A stretch of DNA of 33,828 bases. It comes from Myxococcota bacterium. GTDB taxonomy: Bacteria > Myxococcota_C > UBA6777. Under the pieces are notes generated by a model that worked only from the letters and a program-made list of their open reading frames with translations, did no database searches and had not been told where the DNA came from. The stretch is from assembly GCA_963169055.1 (NCBI GenBank), contig CAUJFU010000055.1, positions 1-33,828 on the forward strand. The letters are read 5' to 3'. Below are positions 1 through 6,577 of this stretch, piece after piece. The number at the start of each line of letters is the position of its first letter. The stretch's first letter is position 1. The translations under genes were made by a program, and so were the position numbers.

Positions 1-147
1 GCGCCGAGCTTCGGATCAGAAGTGACCCTCATTTTTGACGGCTCACAGGTCGCAGCAAACGCCGAGATCATCGAACGTTTGTCTGAAGCAACCTCCCCGT
101 CCAATGCGCTTGTTTTTGCAAACGAGCGCAACCCTGTTCCGAGGTAA
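1..147 (+). CDS. C-terminal end of an unidentified protein (partial)
   Basis: An open frame enters from the left edge and runs 48 codons to a TAA. Only the C-terminus is visible. The segment GSEVTLIFDG followed by a helix-like NAEIIERLSE is loosely reminiscent of the last strand and helix of HPr-type phosphocarrier proteins, but no active-site His or Ser region is in view, so this is only a guess. Its strand opposes the response-regulator/sensor pair that follows, so the two units converge. Part of this reading frame (21-46) is repeated in inverted orientation inside the tail of the neighbouring sensor gene. Confidence 0.5.
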   Translation, partial: APSFGSEVTLIFDGSQVAANAEIIERLSEATSPSNALVFANERNPVPR

Positions 148-247
148 AGAAACGTTGAATGCACCTTAAACCATGCGCCTTTTATGTATATTGTGTGTCG
201 TTGCATTCGAGACACACGGCGCGTGAGCCTCAAAAAAGAGGGTCACT
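21..247. repeat. inverted repeat pair (21-46 and 223-247)
   Basis: Positions 21-46 on the plus strand and 223-247 on the minus strand share about 24 of 26 bases with one gap; both contain AGTGACCCTC, a T run and GGCTCAC. The left arm lies in the partial plus gene and encodes EVTLIFDG. The right arm lies in the abnormal tail of the minus-strand sensor gene and encodes KVTLFFEA. Homology beyond these arms is not evident. Confidence 0.6.
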
Positions 248-999
248 TTCTCAAGGCACTTTAAAAGAGCAGGCACAAAAAGTCTACGACTTTCTACGCC
301 TGCTCGGCATTTGGTTCGCTTACCCGCCCCACCTCGGAGCGGGACTGCGCTCACTTTTTGTTCAAGGCTCTCATGGATCAAGCCCAACTCGTCCAACGGT
401 GGGCCGCTAAAGGACCATACCGCCTTTTGTTCCCCCACCTTGCGAGCCAACGCTGCAACCTCTTCGATGCGCTGCAACAACGGACGCACCATCAACAAAC
501 TACACGGGCCTTTTTCCGCAAGCCGATAAAAATACACTCCCCCCCGATGCAACAGCAACGAGCGACGCCGCAACAACGTCGGCGACGCAAACGACGAAAG
601 CTGCCCGTGGGTACGCTCTCGCAGTCGAGCGAGCTCTTTCCTTAACGAAGAGACCAGCGATGGCGCTCGCGGATTGGCCGAACGAAGCGTGCGGATATCG
701 TACGCATAAATCCGCGCACCCAGCGGCGTCGTTAACCCCCAATCATCGGGCTTCCGCAAACATCCCAACCCTTCGTGGCGTTCGAGGGCAGTTTGCGCGA
801 TGCTCCCAACAATCGAGGCGACTTGTGCGCTGATCCCTTCGGTAATAAACAAAAAGATCAAACTCACCGAAGCCGCCATACTGATCGCGATCACAAAAGC
901 AATCCGCCACGCCGCAATCGGACTGCGCAAAAACGCCCTCCGCACACCCGAAAAAGCCACCGACGCCTCACGCTCCGTCCCGTTCGCTTTCTTCTCCAT
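166..999 (-). CDS. sensor histidine kinase N-terminal half, catalytic core missing
   Basis: The frame overlaps the end of the upstream response-regulator gene by 32 bp, the usual layout of a two-component operon. Residues 33-53 form one strong membrane segment, followed by a sensor-like region. Around residues 172-215 a HAMP-like stretch is visible (RPLLQRIEEV, then PLDELGLIHESLEQ). After residue ~216 the sequence becomes Arg/Cys-rich and unlike a kinase, and it stops at 277 residues. There is no HisKA box with a phospho-acceptor His and no HATPase N/G boxes, whereas a normal member would need roughly 220 more residues. No second clear membrane helix precedes the HAMP-like part. The gene is best read as truncated by a rearrangement (inverted repeat and palindromes sit in the tail) or as a non-catalytic sensor remnant. 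Confidence 0.6.
   Translation of the reverse strand: MEKKANGTEREASVAFSGVRRAFLRSPIAAWRIAFVIAISMAASVSLIFLFITEGISAQVASIVGSIAQTALERHEGLGCLRKPDDWGLTTPLGARIYAYDIRTLRSANPRAPSLVSSLRKELARLRERTHGQLSSFASPTLLRRRSLLLHRGGVYFYRLAEKGPCSLLMVRPLLQRIEEVAALARKVGEQKAVWSFSGPPLDELGLIHESLEQKVSAVPLRGGAGKRTKCRAGVESRRLFVPALLKCLEKVTLFFEAHAPCVSNATTHNIHKRRMV
193..217. other. hairpin with 7-bp stem
   Basis: GTGTGTC at 193-199 pairs with GACACAC at 211-217 around an 11-nt loop. It lies in the abnormal tail of the sensor-kinase gene, between the inverted-repeat arm and the stop codon. It has no T run, so a simple intrinsic terminator is not supported. Confidence 0.4.
267..305. other. interrupted palindrome of 39 bp
   Basis: GAGCAGGC at 267-274 pairs with GCCTGCTC at 298-305, and AAAGTC at 279-284 pairs with GACTTT at 288-293 around a TAC loop, with symmetric 4-nt internal loops. 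It lies in the part of the sensor-kinase frame that no longer resembles a kinase, which suggests that the region is intergenic or recombined rather than functional coding sequence. No T tract follows on either strand. Confidence 0.55.
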
Positions 1000-1681
1000 C
1001 GCTCAGTTCCTCCCGCCGAAAACGATAACCAATCCCCCACACCGTCTCGATCGCCAAAGCGGCCTCTTCGCCAAGCCGCACTCGCAAACGTGCGATGTAT
1101 CCGTCCACCGTACGCGGATTCAGTTCTTCTCCCGGCGTCAGCGCACCATCCGCGATCTGGGTGCGAGACACCGCTCGCCCCGAACGCTCTAGCAGATACG
1201 CCAACACATTGAACTCATTTCGCGTCACCACGATCTCTTCTTCCCCCCGACGCAATGTGCGCGCATCCAGATCCACACAAACTCCCCTCCAACGCAGCAA
1301 ACGCGCAGGGGCTTCCCGCACGATCCGCAGCCGCGCACTCACCCGCGCCAACAACTCCTCCATCCAAAAAGGCTTCGCAAGATAATCCGCCGCACCCAAC
1401 GCAAAACACCGCAAACGATCATGCAGCTCCGTCCGCGCCGTCAACACGATCACCGGCACACTTCGCCGCGCTTGCCATTCTTCGAGCAACTCTTCTCCCG
1501 AACGCCCCGGCAACATCAAATCCAAGATAATCAAATCGAATTCTTCGCGCTGGGCGATCTGCGATGCACGCTCGCCTTCTTGAACCAGCACCACCTCAAA
1601 ACCTTCCTCTCGCAATCCTTTGTAGATCCCTTGAGCCAAAGCAGGATCATCCTCAATCAACAAGATCCGATGACGCATCAC
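968..1681 (-). CDS. OmpR/PhoB-family response regulator
   Basis: This 237-residue DNA-binding response regulator would be phosphorylated by a partner kinase and bind promoter DNA. The receiver domain (about 4-118) shows the acidic pair E10-D11-D12, the phospho-acceptor D54 in LIILDLMLPG, T81 in VIVLTA and K103 in AKPF. The C-terminal winged helix (about 130-225) ends with the typical VWGIGYRF signature after RTVDGYIARLR. AGGAG lies 4 bp before the first of two consecutive ATG codons; the second ATG at 1678 has the more usual spacing. Its cognate sensor gene follows directly but lacks a kinase core, so the phosphate source in this strain is unclear. Confidence 0.93.
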   Translation of the reverse strand: MMRHRILLIEDDPALAQGIYKGLREEGFEVVLVQEGERASQIAQREEFDLIILDLMLPGRSGEELLEEWQARRSVPVIVLTARTELHDRLRCFALGAADYLAKPFWMEELLARVSARLRIVREAPARLLRWRGVCVDLDARTLRRGEEEIVVTRNEFNVLAYLLERSGRAVSRTQIADGALTPGEELNPRTVDGYIARLRVRLGEEAALAIETVWGIGYRFRREELSDGEESERDGA

Positions 1682-1854
1682 ACGCTCCTGTGGGCAACAA
1701 AGCTGCCGATCGATTACTTACGAACCAGCCCGTAAAGCCCGAGAGATTCAGCCTTGGGTGGTGTGCCTCTGTAAAGGTTGTTCACAAGCAGACCGTCTTC
1801 CGTTATAACCGAAACGCATCTTGGTTTCTCATCTTTTGGCAAAGGGAGACGGCT

Positions 1855-2394
1855 TTGTTGTCATCGACCCACCCATCGCAACAACACCCCGCCACAACAG
1901 AAACCTCTTCTGTTGCGCAGCACGACCCAAACACTACCCCTCCACCCCACGAGGAAACACAAGAACCCCAGCTTTCGGCCCCCCAAAGCGGCTGGAATGC
2001 CGCCGAACCTGTCTCGCCCTTGATATCCTCAGGAGCGCTCCATGCCCACATCACTTCTCCCAAAGCCGTCCCCCTCACAGAACCTCTCCCCACCTCCCGC
2101 CGCGCTTTAATACGCCACTACGCACCTGATCTCATCGGATGGTTGACGGTTGTCGTATTTTTTTTGCTCCCTTGGCTGCTGCTGTGTGGGATCTCTTTGT
2201 GGTCTCTTGGTTCTTGGCGAAGCGCCATGATCGCCACACCTCCCCCCTTACTCGGATGGTTCGGCTTTGAATTGTGGTTCCGCTTCATCGGCAACGATCC
2301 CCAAGGCTCTCCCCCCGATTTCTTTGTGACCGTTGCCTCTTTAATCGGACTTTTTCTCTCTTTTATTCTTTTTTCATTCTTAATGCCTTCTTGA
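1855..2394 (+). CDS. small membrane protein with Pro/Thr/Gln-rich N-terminus
   Basis: The start was chosen as TTG because AGGGAG lies six bases before it; the same frame extends further upstream, but only over the response-regulator promoter and gene. The product has about 179 residues. The first ~95 are low-complexity (His, Pro, Thr, Gln and Glu), followed by a hydrophobic segment WLTVVVFFLLPWLLLCGISLW, a short polar loop, and a second helix at the very C-terminus (VASLIGLFLSFILFSFLM). No family is recognised. It precedes the glycosyltransferase gene by 38 bp and is probably co-transcribed with it. Confidence 0.6.
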   Translation: MLSSTHPSQQHPATTETSSVAQHDPNTTPPPHEETQEPQLSAPQSGWNAAEPVSPLISSGALHAHITSPKAVPLTEPLPTSRRALIRHYAPDLIGWLTVVVFFLLPWLLLCGISLWSLGSWRSAMIATPPPLLGWFGFELWFRFIGNDPQGSPPDFFVTVASLIGLFLSFILFSFLMPS

Positions 2395-2432
2395 TATGGG
2401 CAAATGATCACACCCGAAACAGGGCAAACTCC

Positions 2433-4211
2433 TTGAAGAATTTTCTACAAAAAAATGAATACCGCTTCCTTGGGTTGCTGCTTTTCTTCGGGTTGCTGGT
2501 GCGCATCGCTGCCTTGTGGGCTGCAAGCGCTTTACCTTTCTGGACACACCATCGACTCGACGCGCAGATCTACCACGAAGCTGGGCTGCGTATCGCTGCG
2601 GGCGATTGGACTCTCGGTCGCGAAGTCTTCCACATGAGCCCCCTCTACAGTTACCTCGTGGGGCTGCTGTATACGCTGTTTGGCAACAACCCTTGGGTCG
2701 TCCCCCTCTTCCAATCCGCCCTTGGCGTCTTGATGATCGCGTTGATCTGGGCCACAGCAAGGCTGCTTTGGAAGAGTTCTGCATGGTCGCTGTTGAGTGC
2801 CGCGCTAGTGGCGTTTTATGGCCCCGCGATCTTTTATGAAAGCCACACGCTTTCTGCAACGTTAGACAGCTTCTTATGGACGTTGTTGATCTGGCGTCTT
2901 TGTTGTGCGGTCGAGACAGGCCAACAACCCTCGAATTGGGCGATCGTGGGCCTGTGCTGGGGGCTTTGTGTGCTTTCGAGACCCAACGCCTTGTTGTTGC
3001 TTCCTTTGTTGTCTATCGGATTATTCTTTGAATTTCACCAGAAAGCATGGAAACCTTTATTCGCTTTTGGTCTTGTTGGCCTGATCGTTCTCTCTCCTGC
3101 AACATTGCGCAATCGTCTTGTCGCGGGAGAATGGGTCTGGGTGACGGATAGCGGGGGAATCAATTTTTATATCGGCAACGCAAAGGGAGCAACGGGTACA
3201 TTCAGACGCCCCCCCGGGCTCGAAGCTGCCGGTCACCCCTCCCAACAATTCGCTCTATTTCGCCGTGTTGCCGAACAAGCCAGCGGTCGTCGCCTCACCG
3301 CACGCCAAGTCGACTCCTTCTGGTATCGAATGACATGGGTGGATATCCGCCAAGAACCTTACACATGGCTACGACTTTTGCGCAACAAGCTTTGGCTGTT
3401 TTGGTCCGCAACGGAACTCTCCAATAACCAAGACTACGAATTCACAAGAACCTTTTTAAATCCTGTCTTGGCGGCCCCGCTGGTTCAGTTCGGTTGGTTA
3501 TCGCCGTGGTCGTTCTTGGGGTTGTTGTTGTTTCTGTGGTGGGGGATGGGCGGAGATATCGCCGCTGCAACACAACGCACCGCAAAACAACGTGCCTTTG
3601 GACGATGGCTTGCGCTCGCCACCGCAACGCTGATCGGCTCGATCCTCCTGTTCTTTGTTCTAGCCCGCTACCGACTCGCTCTCTTTTCTTCGCTACTTTT
3701 GTGTGCTGTGGCTGCCTTGCGAGAAGTCGTCCATCGGCTGCGCGCTGCCTCTTGGAGTCGCGCCGCCCTCCTCAGCGCCGCAGCCTTTTCCCTCTACCCG
3801 CTTGTTTATACGGTGTGGCTTGAACGCTCTTTTGCAGAAGAATACTTTAAGTTGGGCTTTGCTTATCACATCCAAAAGCGCTTTGTCCAAGCAGAACAAA
3901 GCTATCTTCGAGCCATACGCTACGATGCAAATCATCTTTCTTCTTATAAAAACCTCGCTTATCTCTATGAAAATCGAGGACATAAAGAACAGGCGATCTT
4001 CCAGTGGAAACAGATCCTCAACCTCCCCGAAATCCACCACAGCCTCCGACAACTCGCCCAACTACGCATCCAAGCTCTTCTCGCAGTTCCCCAACCTCCC
4101 CCCTCGCCATCGACGACCTTACGCCAAATCGCCCTCCCACAAACGCACCACACCACACAACCACCGACAACACAACGCCTTCCACCCTCTCTCCCTACCA
4201 TCCCCCGTTGA
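2433..4211 (+). CDS. GT-C (family 39-like) membrane glycosyltransferase with TPR tail
   Basis: About 592 residues from a TTG start with AGGG eight bases upstream; alternative in-frame starts lie at 2391 and further 5'. The protein has about ten hydrophobic helices. After the first comes a conserved-looking acidic loop (RLDAQIYHEAG, D43), the hallmark of the GT-C/PMT-like fold that uses polyprenyl-phosphate sugars on the outer face of the inner membrane. Residues ~469-535 form two TPR-like helical pairs (EEYFKLGFAYHIQKRFVQAE, then SYKNLAYLYENRGHKEQAI). The last ~45 residues are Thr/His/Pro/Gln-rich and probably disordered. The substrate is unknown. The gene is followed, 141 bp after its stop, by a copy of the dispersed structured element. 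Confidence 0.8.
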   Translation: MKNFLQKNEYRFLGLLLFFGLLVRIAALWAASALPFWTHHRLDAQIYHEAGLRIAAGDWTLGREVFHMSPLYSYLVGLLYTLFGNNPWVVPLFQSALGVLMIALIWATARLLWKSSAWSLLSAALVAFYGPAIFYESHTLSATLDSFLWTLLIWRLCCAVETGQQPSNWAIVGLCWGLCVLSRPNALLLLPLLSIGLFFEFHQKAWKPLFAFGLVGLIVLSPATLRNRLVAGEWVWVTDSGGINFYIGNAKGATGTFRRPPGLEAAGHPSQQFALFRRVAEQASGRRLTARQVDSFWYRMTWVDIRQEPYTWLRLLRNKLWLFWSATELSNNQDYEFTRTFLNPVLAAPLVQFGWLSPWSFLGLLLFLWWGMGGDIAAATQRTAKQRAFGRWLALATATLIGSILLFFVLARYRLALFSSLLLCAVAALREVVHRLRAASWSRAALLSAAAFSLYPLVYTVWLERSFAEEYFKLGFAYHIQKRFVQAEQSYLRAIRYDANHLSSYKNLAYLYENRGHKEQAIFQWKQILNLPEIHHSLRQLAQLRIQALLAVPQPPPSPSTTLRQIALPQTHHTTQPPTTQRLPPSLPTIPR

Positions 4212-4349
4212 TCTCTTTGGTCTAAAAGTCCTGTAACACGCGGCTGCGTACCACGTCCCTTTTCCGTTGTCCAAACAGCAAGGCGAACGATGATTCAAGC
4301 TTTGATGCAAAAAAGTATTCTGTTTCTTTAGGAGTGACGCAGTTTGGTT

Positions 4350-4480
4350 TGTTTTTGTGGGGTGCCACCCCACACCCCGCAAGGGACTGTCGCCCCTTGA
4401 CCCCGTGTTTGGCGAAAAGATCACTGCTTTCCAAACCAACGACGTTCTCGCTTGGACGGGTGCGAACATGGCTTTTTTTG
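4350..4480 (+). repeat. dispersed structured element, copy A
   Basis: This copy occupies the otherwise gene-free 4212-4525 interval. Hairpin 1 is GTGGGGT-GCC-ACCCCAC (4357-4373). Hairpin 2 is formed by CAAGGG and CCCTTG (4379-4398). A long-range stem pairs CCGTGTT near 4402 with AACATGG near 4465 and is followed by a T7 run. TCCAA and TTGGA in the internal loop can pair. The stretch 4212-4349 before it holds nothing recognisable. Confidence 0.85.
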
Positions 4481-4525
4481 GGCAACTGGGTAACTCCTAA
4501 TTCTTTTCAAATCCGAGGAGGCAAG

Positions 4526-5413
4526 ATGATTTTTTTCTCTCTCTTTTTTCGCTTCCGTGTTTGGAATTTTTTGTGGATCTTGTTTTTCTTCTTGCAGATC
4601 CAAGCAGCCCAAGCAGGGCCTTGGTCTCAGGCTTCGGGCCATTTTTACGTCAAAGCAAGCCAAAACTTTCTGTTTGGACGCGAAAGCATCGGTCCAACCG
4701 GCCAAGTCAGCGGCGGGGATTTTTTTGGAGCCTCGACACAACTGTACGGAGAAATCGGGCTTTTTTACGGCCTACAGGCTCATTTCTTTGTCCCTTATTC
4801 CGTTTTTCGTGTGACGCGCAGCCCCCAAGAATTCTACCAACTCGATAGCTTTGTGGACGCGATGGCGGGTTTGCAGTGGACTCCTCCCTTTTTGCACCAA
4901 GCTCTCGGATTCCCCATCGCTTTGCGTTTTGATACCAAGATCCCGCTCTACGACCAGAAACCCTTTACCCAAGCTCCCGCCACCAAGGACACCTTCACAC
5001 GTTTCCCGATCCTCGGCGAAGGACAACTCGACTTCACCTTGTGGTTGAGCGCGGGGGGATCGATCCCACGAACCGACCTCTATCTGTTCGCGGAGATCGG
5101 TTATCGCTTTCGCAGCGAAGTCTTCGTCGATCAACGGATCGCCGCCCTTGGGTTGGACTTTTTAGACAGCTTCGTCTTCCAATTTCAAGCAGGCTACAAC
5201 CTGTTTCGCCGTGTGCTTTTCATGCTCAACTCCAGCGGCGTGATCCCTCTCGGCGAAAGCCCCGTAACCAAAGGCTTCGTCGGGATCGGCCTTGGGCTTT
5301 ATATCCCCGTGTGGCGTGGATTGGCTGTCGAACTCAACGTCGATCAGATGTTGTGGTTCAAAGCAGCCCCACCCATCACCAGCGTTGGACTCGGTATCTC
5401 TTATAAGTACTGA
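4526..5413 (+). CDS. exported protein, probable outer-membrane beta-barrel
   Basis: The ATG was chosen for its strong GAGGAGG site four bases upstream and the signal peptide that follows: a run of Phe/Leu/Ile ending in QAAQA just before the mature GPWSQ. An upstream in-frame extension would only translate the repeat element. The 295-residue product has alternating polar/aromatic segments typical of transmembrane beta-strands (HFYVKASQNFLFG, LYLFAEIGYRF, VLFMLNSSGVIPLG, GIGLGLYIPV) and ends in ITSVGLGISYKY, with an aromatic last residue as in many barrels. No specific family is recognised. It lies between two copies of the dispersed element. Confidence 0.72.
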   Translation: MIFFSLFFRFRVWNFLWILFFFLQIQAAQAGPWSQASGHFYVKASQNFLFGRESIGPTGQVSGGDFFGASTQLYGEIGLFYGLQAHFFVPYSVFRVTRSPQEFYQLDSFVDAMAGLQWTPPFLHQALGFPIALRFDTKIPLYDQKPFTQAPATKDTFTRFPILGEGQLDFTLWLSAGGSIPRTDLYLFAEIGYRFRSEVFVDQRIAALGLDFLDSFVFQFQAGYNLFRRVLFMLNSSGVIPLGESPVTKGFVGIGLGLYIPVWRGLAVELNVDQMLWFKAAPPITSVGLGISYKY

Positions 5414-5457
5414 AAAGTCTGGTGCGTAAAGACCAAAAAGACGGATGCAGATCGATT

Positions 5458-5587
5458 TGTTTTGTGGGGCTTTGCCCCACACCCCACAAGGGAGCTGCGT
5501 CCCCTTGCCCCCGATATCGGCGGGGTGAGCAGGCGTTTTTCAAACCAACAGATCTGCCGCTTGGGGTAGCCCGAACATGACTTTTTG
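5458..5587 (+). repeat. dispersed structured element, copy B
   Basis: Hairpin 1 is GTGGGGC-TTT-GCCCCAC at 5464-5480, 51 bp after the barrel gene's stop. Hairpin 2 uses CAAGGG and CCCTTG. The internal TTCAA can pair with TTGGG using G-U wobbles. The long-range stem is the least well preserved of the six copies. A T5 run follows. The reading frame that is open in other copies carries a TGA here. Confidence 0.82.
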
Positions 5588-5699
5588 GCTTATCGTCTCT
5601 GCCCAATATCCAAGCATCGAGATTTTTTGATTAGGCTTCAATGTGTATTTTTATTTATGACATCCGTCTTATATGGGCGAAAAAAGGAAAAAGTGTACC

Positions 5700-6506
5700 A
5701 TGAAACAGAACTTTTTTATGATAAAAAATAGGCGATTCTTCAAACTACGACGAGGACTCGCGGTTTTGGTCCTTGGCATGGGGATATCGGCGCTGATGGG
5801 AGCCAGCGGGGGCCGCTCAGGATGTATCGGCTACAGCTTCTCCGAGGGCTGCAAAGAAGGCGAAAGCCGCGCTTGTTTTTCAGGACCAGCCGACAAAAAA
5901 GAAGTCGGGGCCTGCAAAAGCGGCCAACAAAAGTGCTCAACGAATCAGGTGTGGGGGCCGTGCGAAGGCGAGATCCTCCCCAAGGAAAAAGACGCCTGCA
6001 ACGGAATCGACGAGAACTGTGACGGGATCGCTGCTTCTGTTCAACAAAAAGAAGTCTGCAACGGTGCAGATGACAATTGCGATGGAAAGATCGACGAAGG
6101 CGACACACTTTGCCCATCAGGTCAAGTATGCCGTGGAACACTCGGATGCAAGGGCGAGATCAGCGGATCCAGCATACTCAAAAAAGGCTCATTTCAAAGC
6201 AGCGCTCATCCCACCCAAGGCGAGGGGCAGATCATCCAAGAAGGCGACAAGCTTTGGGTGGAATTCAGCGAGGGTTTCAAGACCGATCAAGGCCCCGATC
6301 TCAAAGTGTATTTGACCACCGACGCGCTGGGTGATGCCAACAAAGGTAGTTTCTTGTCGCTCGGCCCCCTTACCAGCGTCAACGGCAAACAGCGCTATGC
6401 CCTCGCTCTCCCCGCAGGCCAATCCATCGACACCTACAACGCGATCTCCGTCTGGTGCGAAGCCTTCCGCGTCATCTTTGGTTATGCCCCCCTGCTCAAG
6501 CCGTAA
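5700..6506 (+). CDS. MopE-type metal-binding protein with C-terminal DM13 domain
   Basis: The 268-residue product starts at the ATG preceding KQNFF; AAGGA lies about 11 bases upstream, and an in-frame ATG 27 bp earlier has no such site. A basic stretch and hydrophobic segment (about 9-34) form a signal sequence. Residues 50-98 are a Cys-rich module (CFSGP, then GACKSGQQKC, WGPCEG). Two MopE-like loops follow, CNGIDENCDG (100-109) and CNGADDNCDG (120-129), rich in Asp/Asn and Cys and expected to bind a divalent metal. Residues 162-266 match the DM13 fold: GPDLKVYL, GKQRYALP-like and VWCEAFRVIFGYAPL with C253. DM13 domains are proposed to act in redox or electron transfer through this Cys. The combination suggests a surface or periplasmic metal/redox protein. 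The intergenic stretch before it holds element copy B. Confidence 0.82.
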   Translation: MKQNFFMIKNRRFFKLRRGLAVLVLGMGISALMGASGGRSGCIGYSFSEGCKEGESRACFSGPADKKEVGACKSGQQKCSTNQVWGPCEGEILPKEKDACNGIDENCDGIAASVQQKEVCNGADDNCDGKIDEGDTLCPSGQVCRGTLGCKGEISGSSILKKGSFQSSAHPTQGEGQIIQEGDKLWVEFSEGFKTDQGPDLKVYLTTDALGDANKGSFLSLGPLTSVNGKQRYALALPAGQSIDTYNAISVWCEAFRVIFGYAPLLKP

Positions 6507-6577
6507 ATCACCTCCTCCTAACGTCCACGTCCCCTTCGGACGGGCTTGCGCCTCCCCTCCCCAAGCTGTACATGGCT

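Noticed and set aside
4350..4480. Insertion sequence or transposon ends.
   Set aside because: No terminal inverted repeats or target duplications flank the element and no transposase is in the window; a MITE/REP relation remains possible but is not shown.
4334..4525. Peptides encoded by the dispersed element (for example GATPHPAR or GALPHTPQG) as a conserved small protein.
   Set aside because: Copies A and D are nearly the same DNA but are open in different frames, and copies B and E have a TGA in the frame; structure rather than coding is conserved.
6507..6577. Terminator hairpin CGTCC-CCTTC-GGACG between convergent genes.
   Set aside because: The stem is only five pairs and no T tract follows, so it is too weak to annotate.
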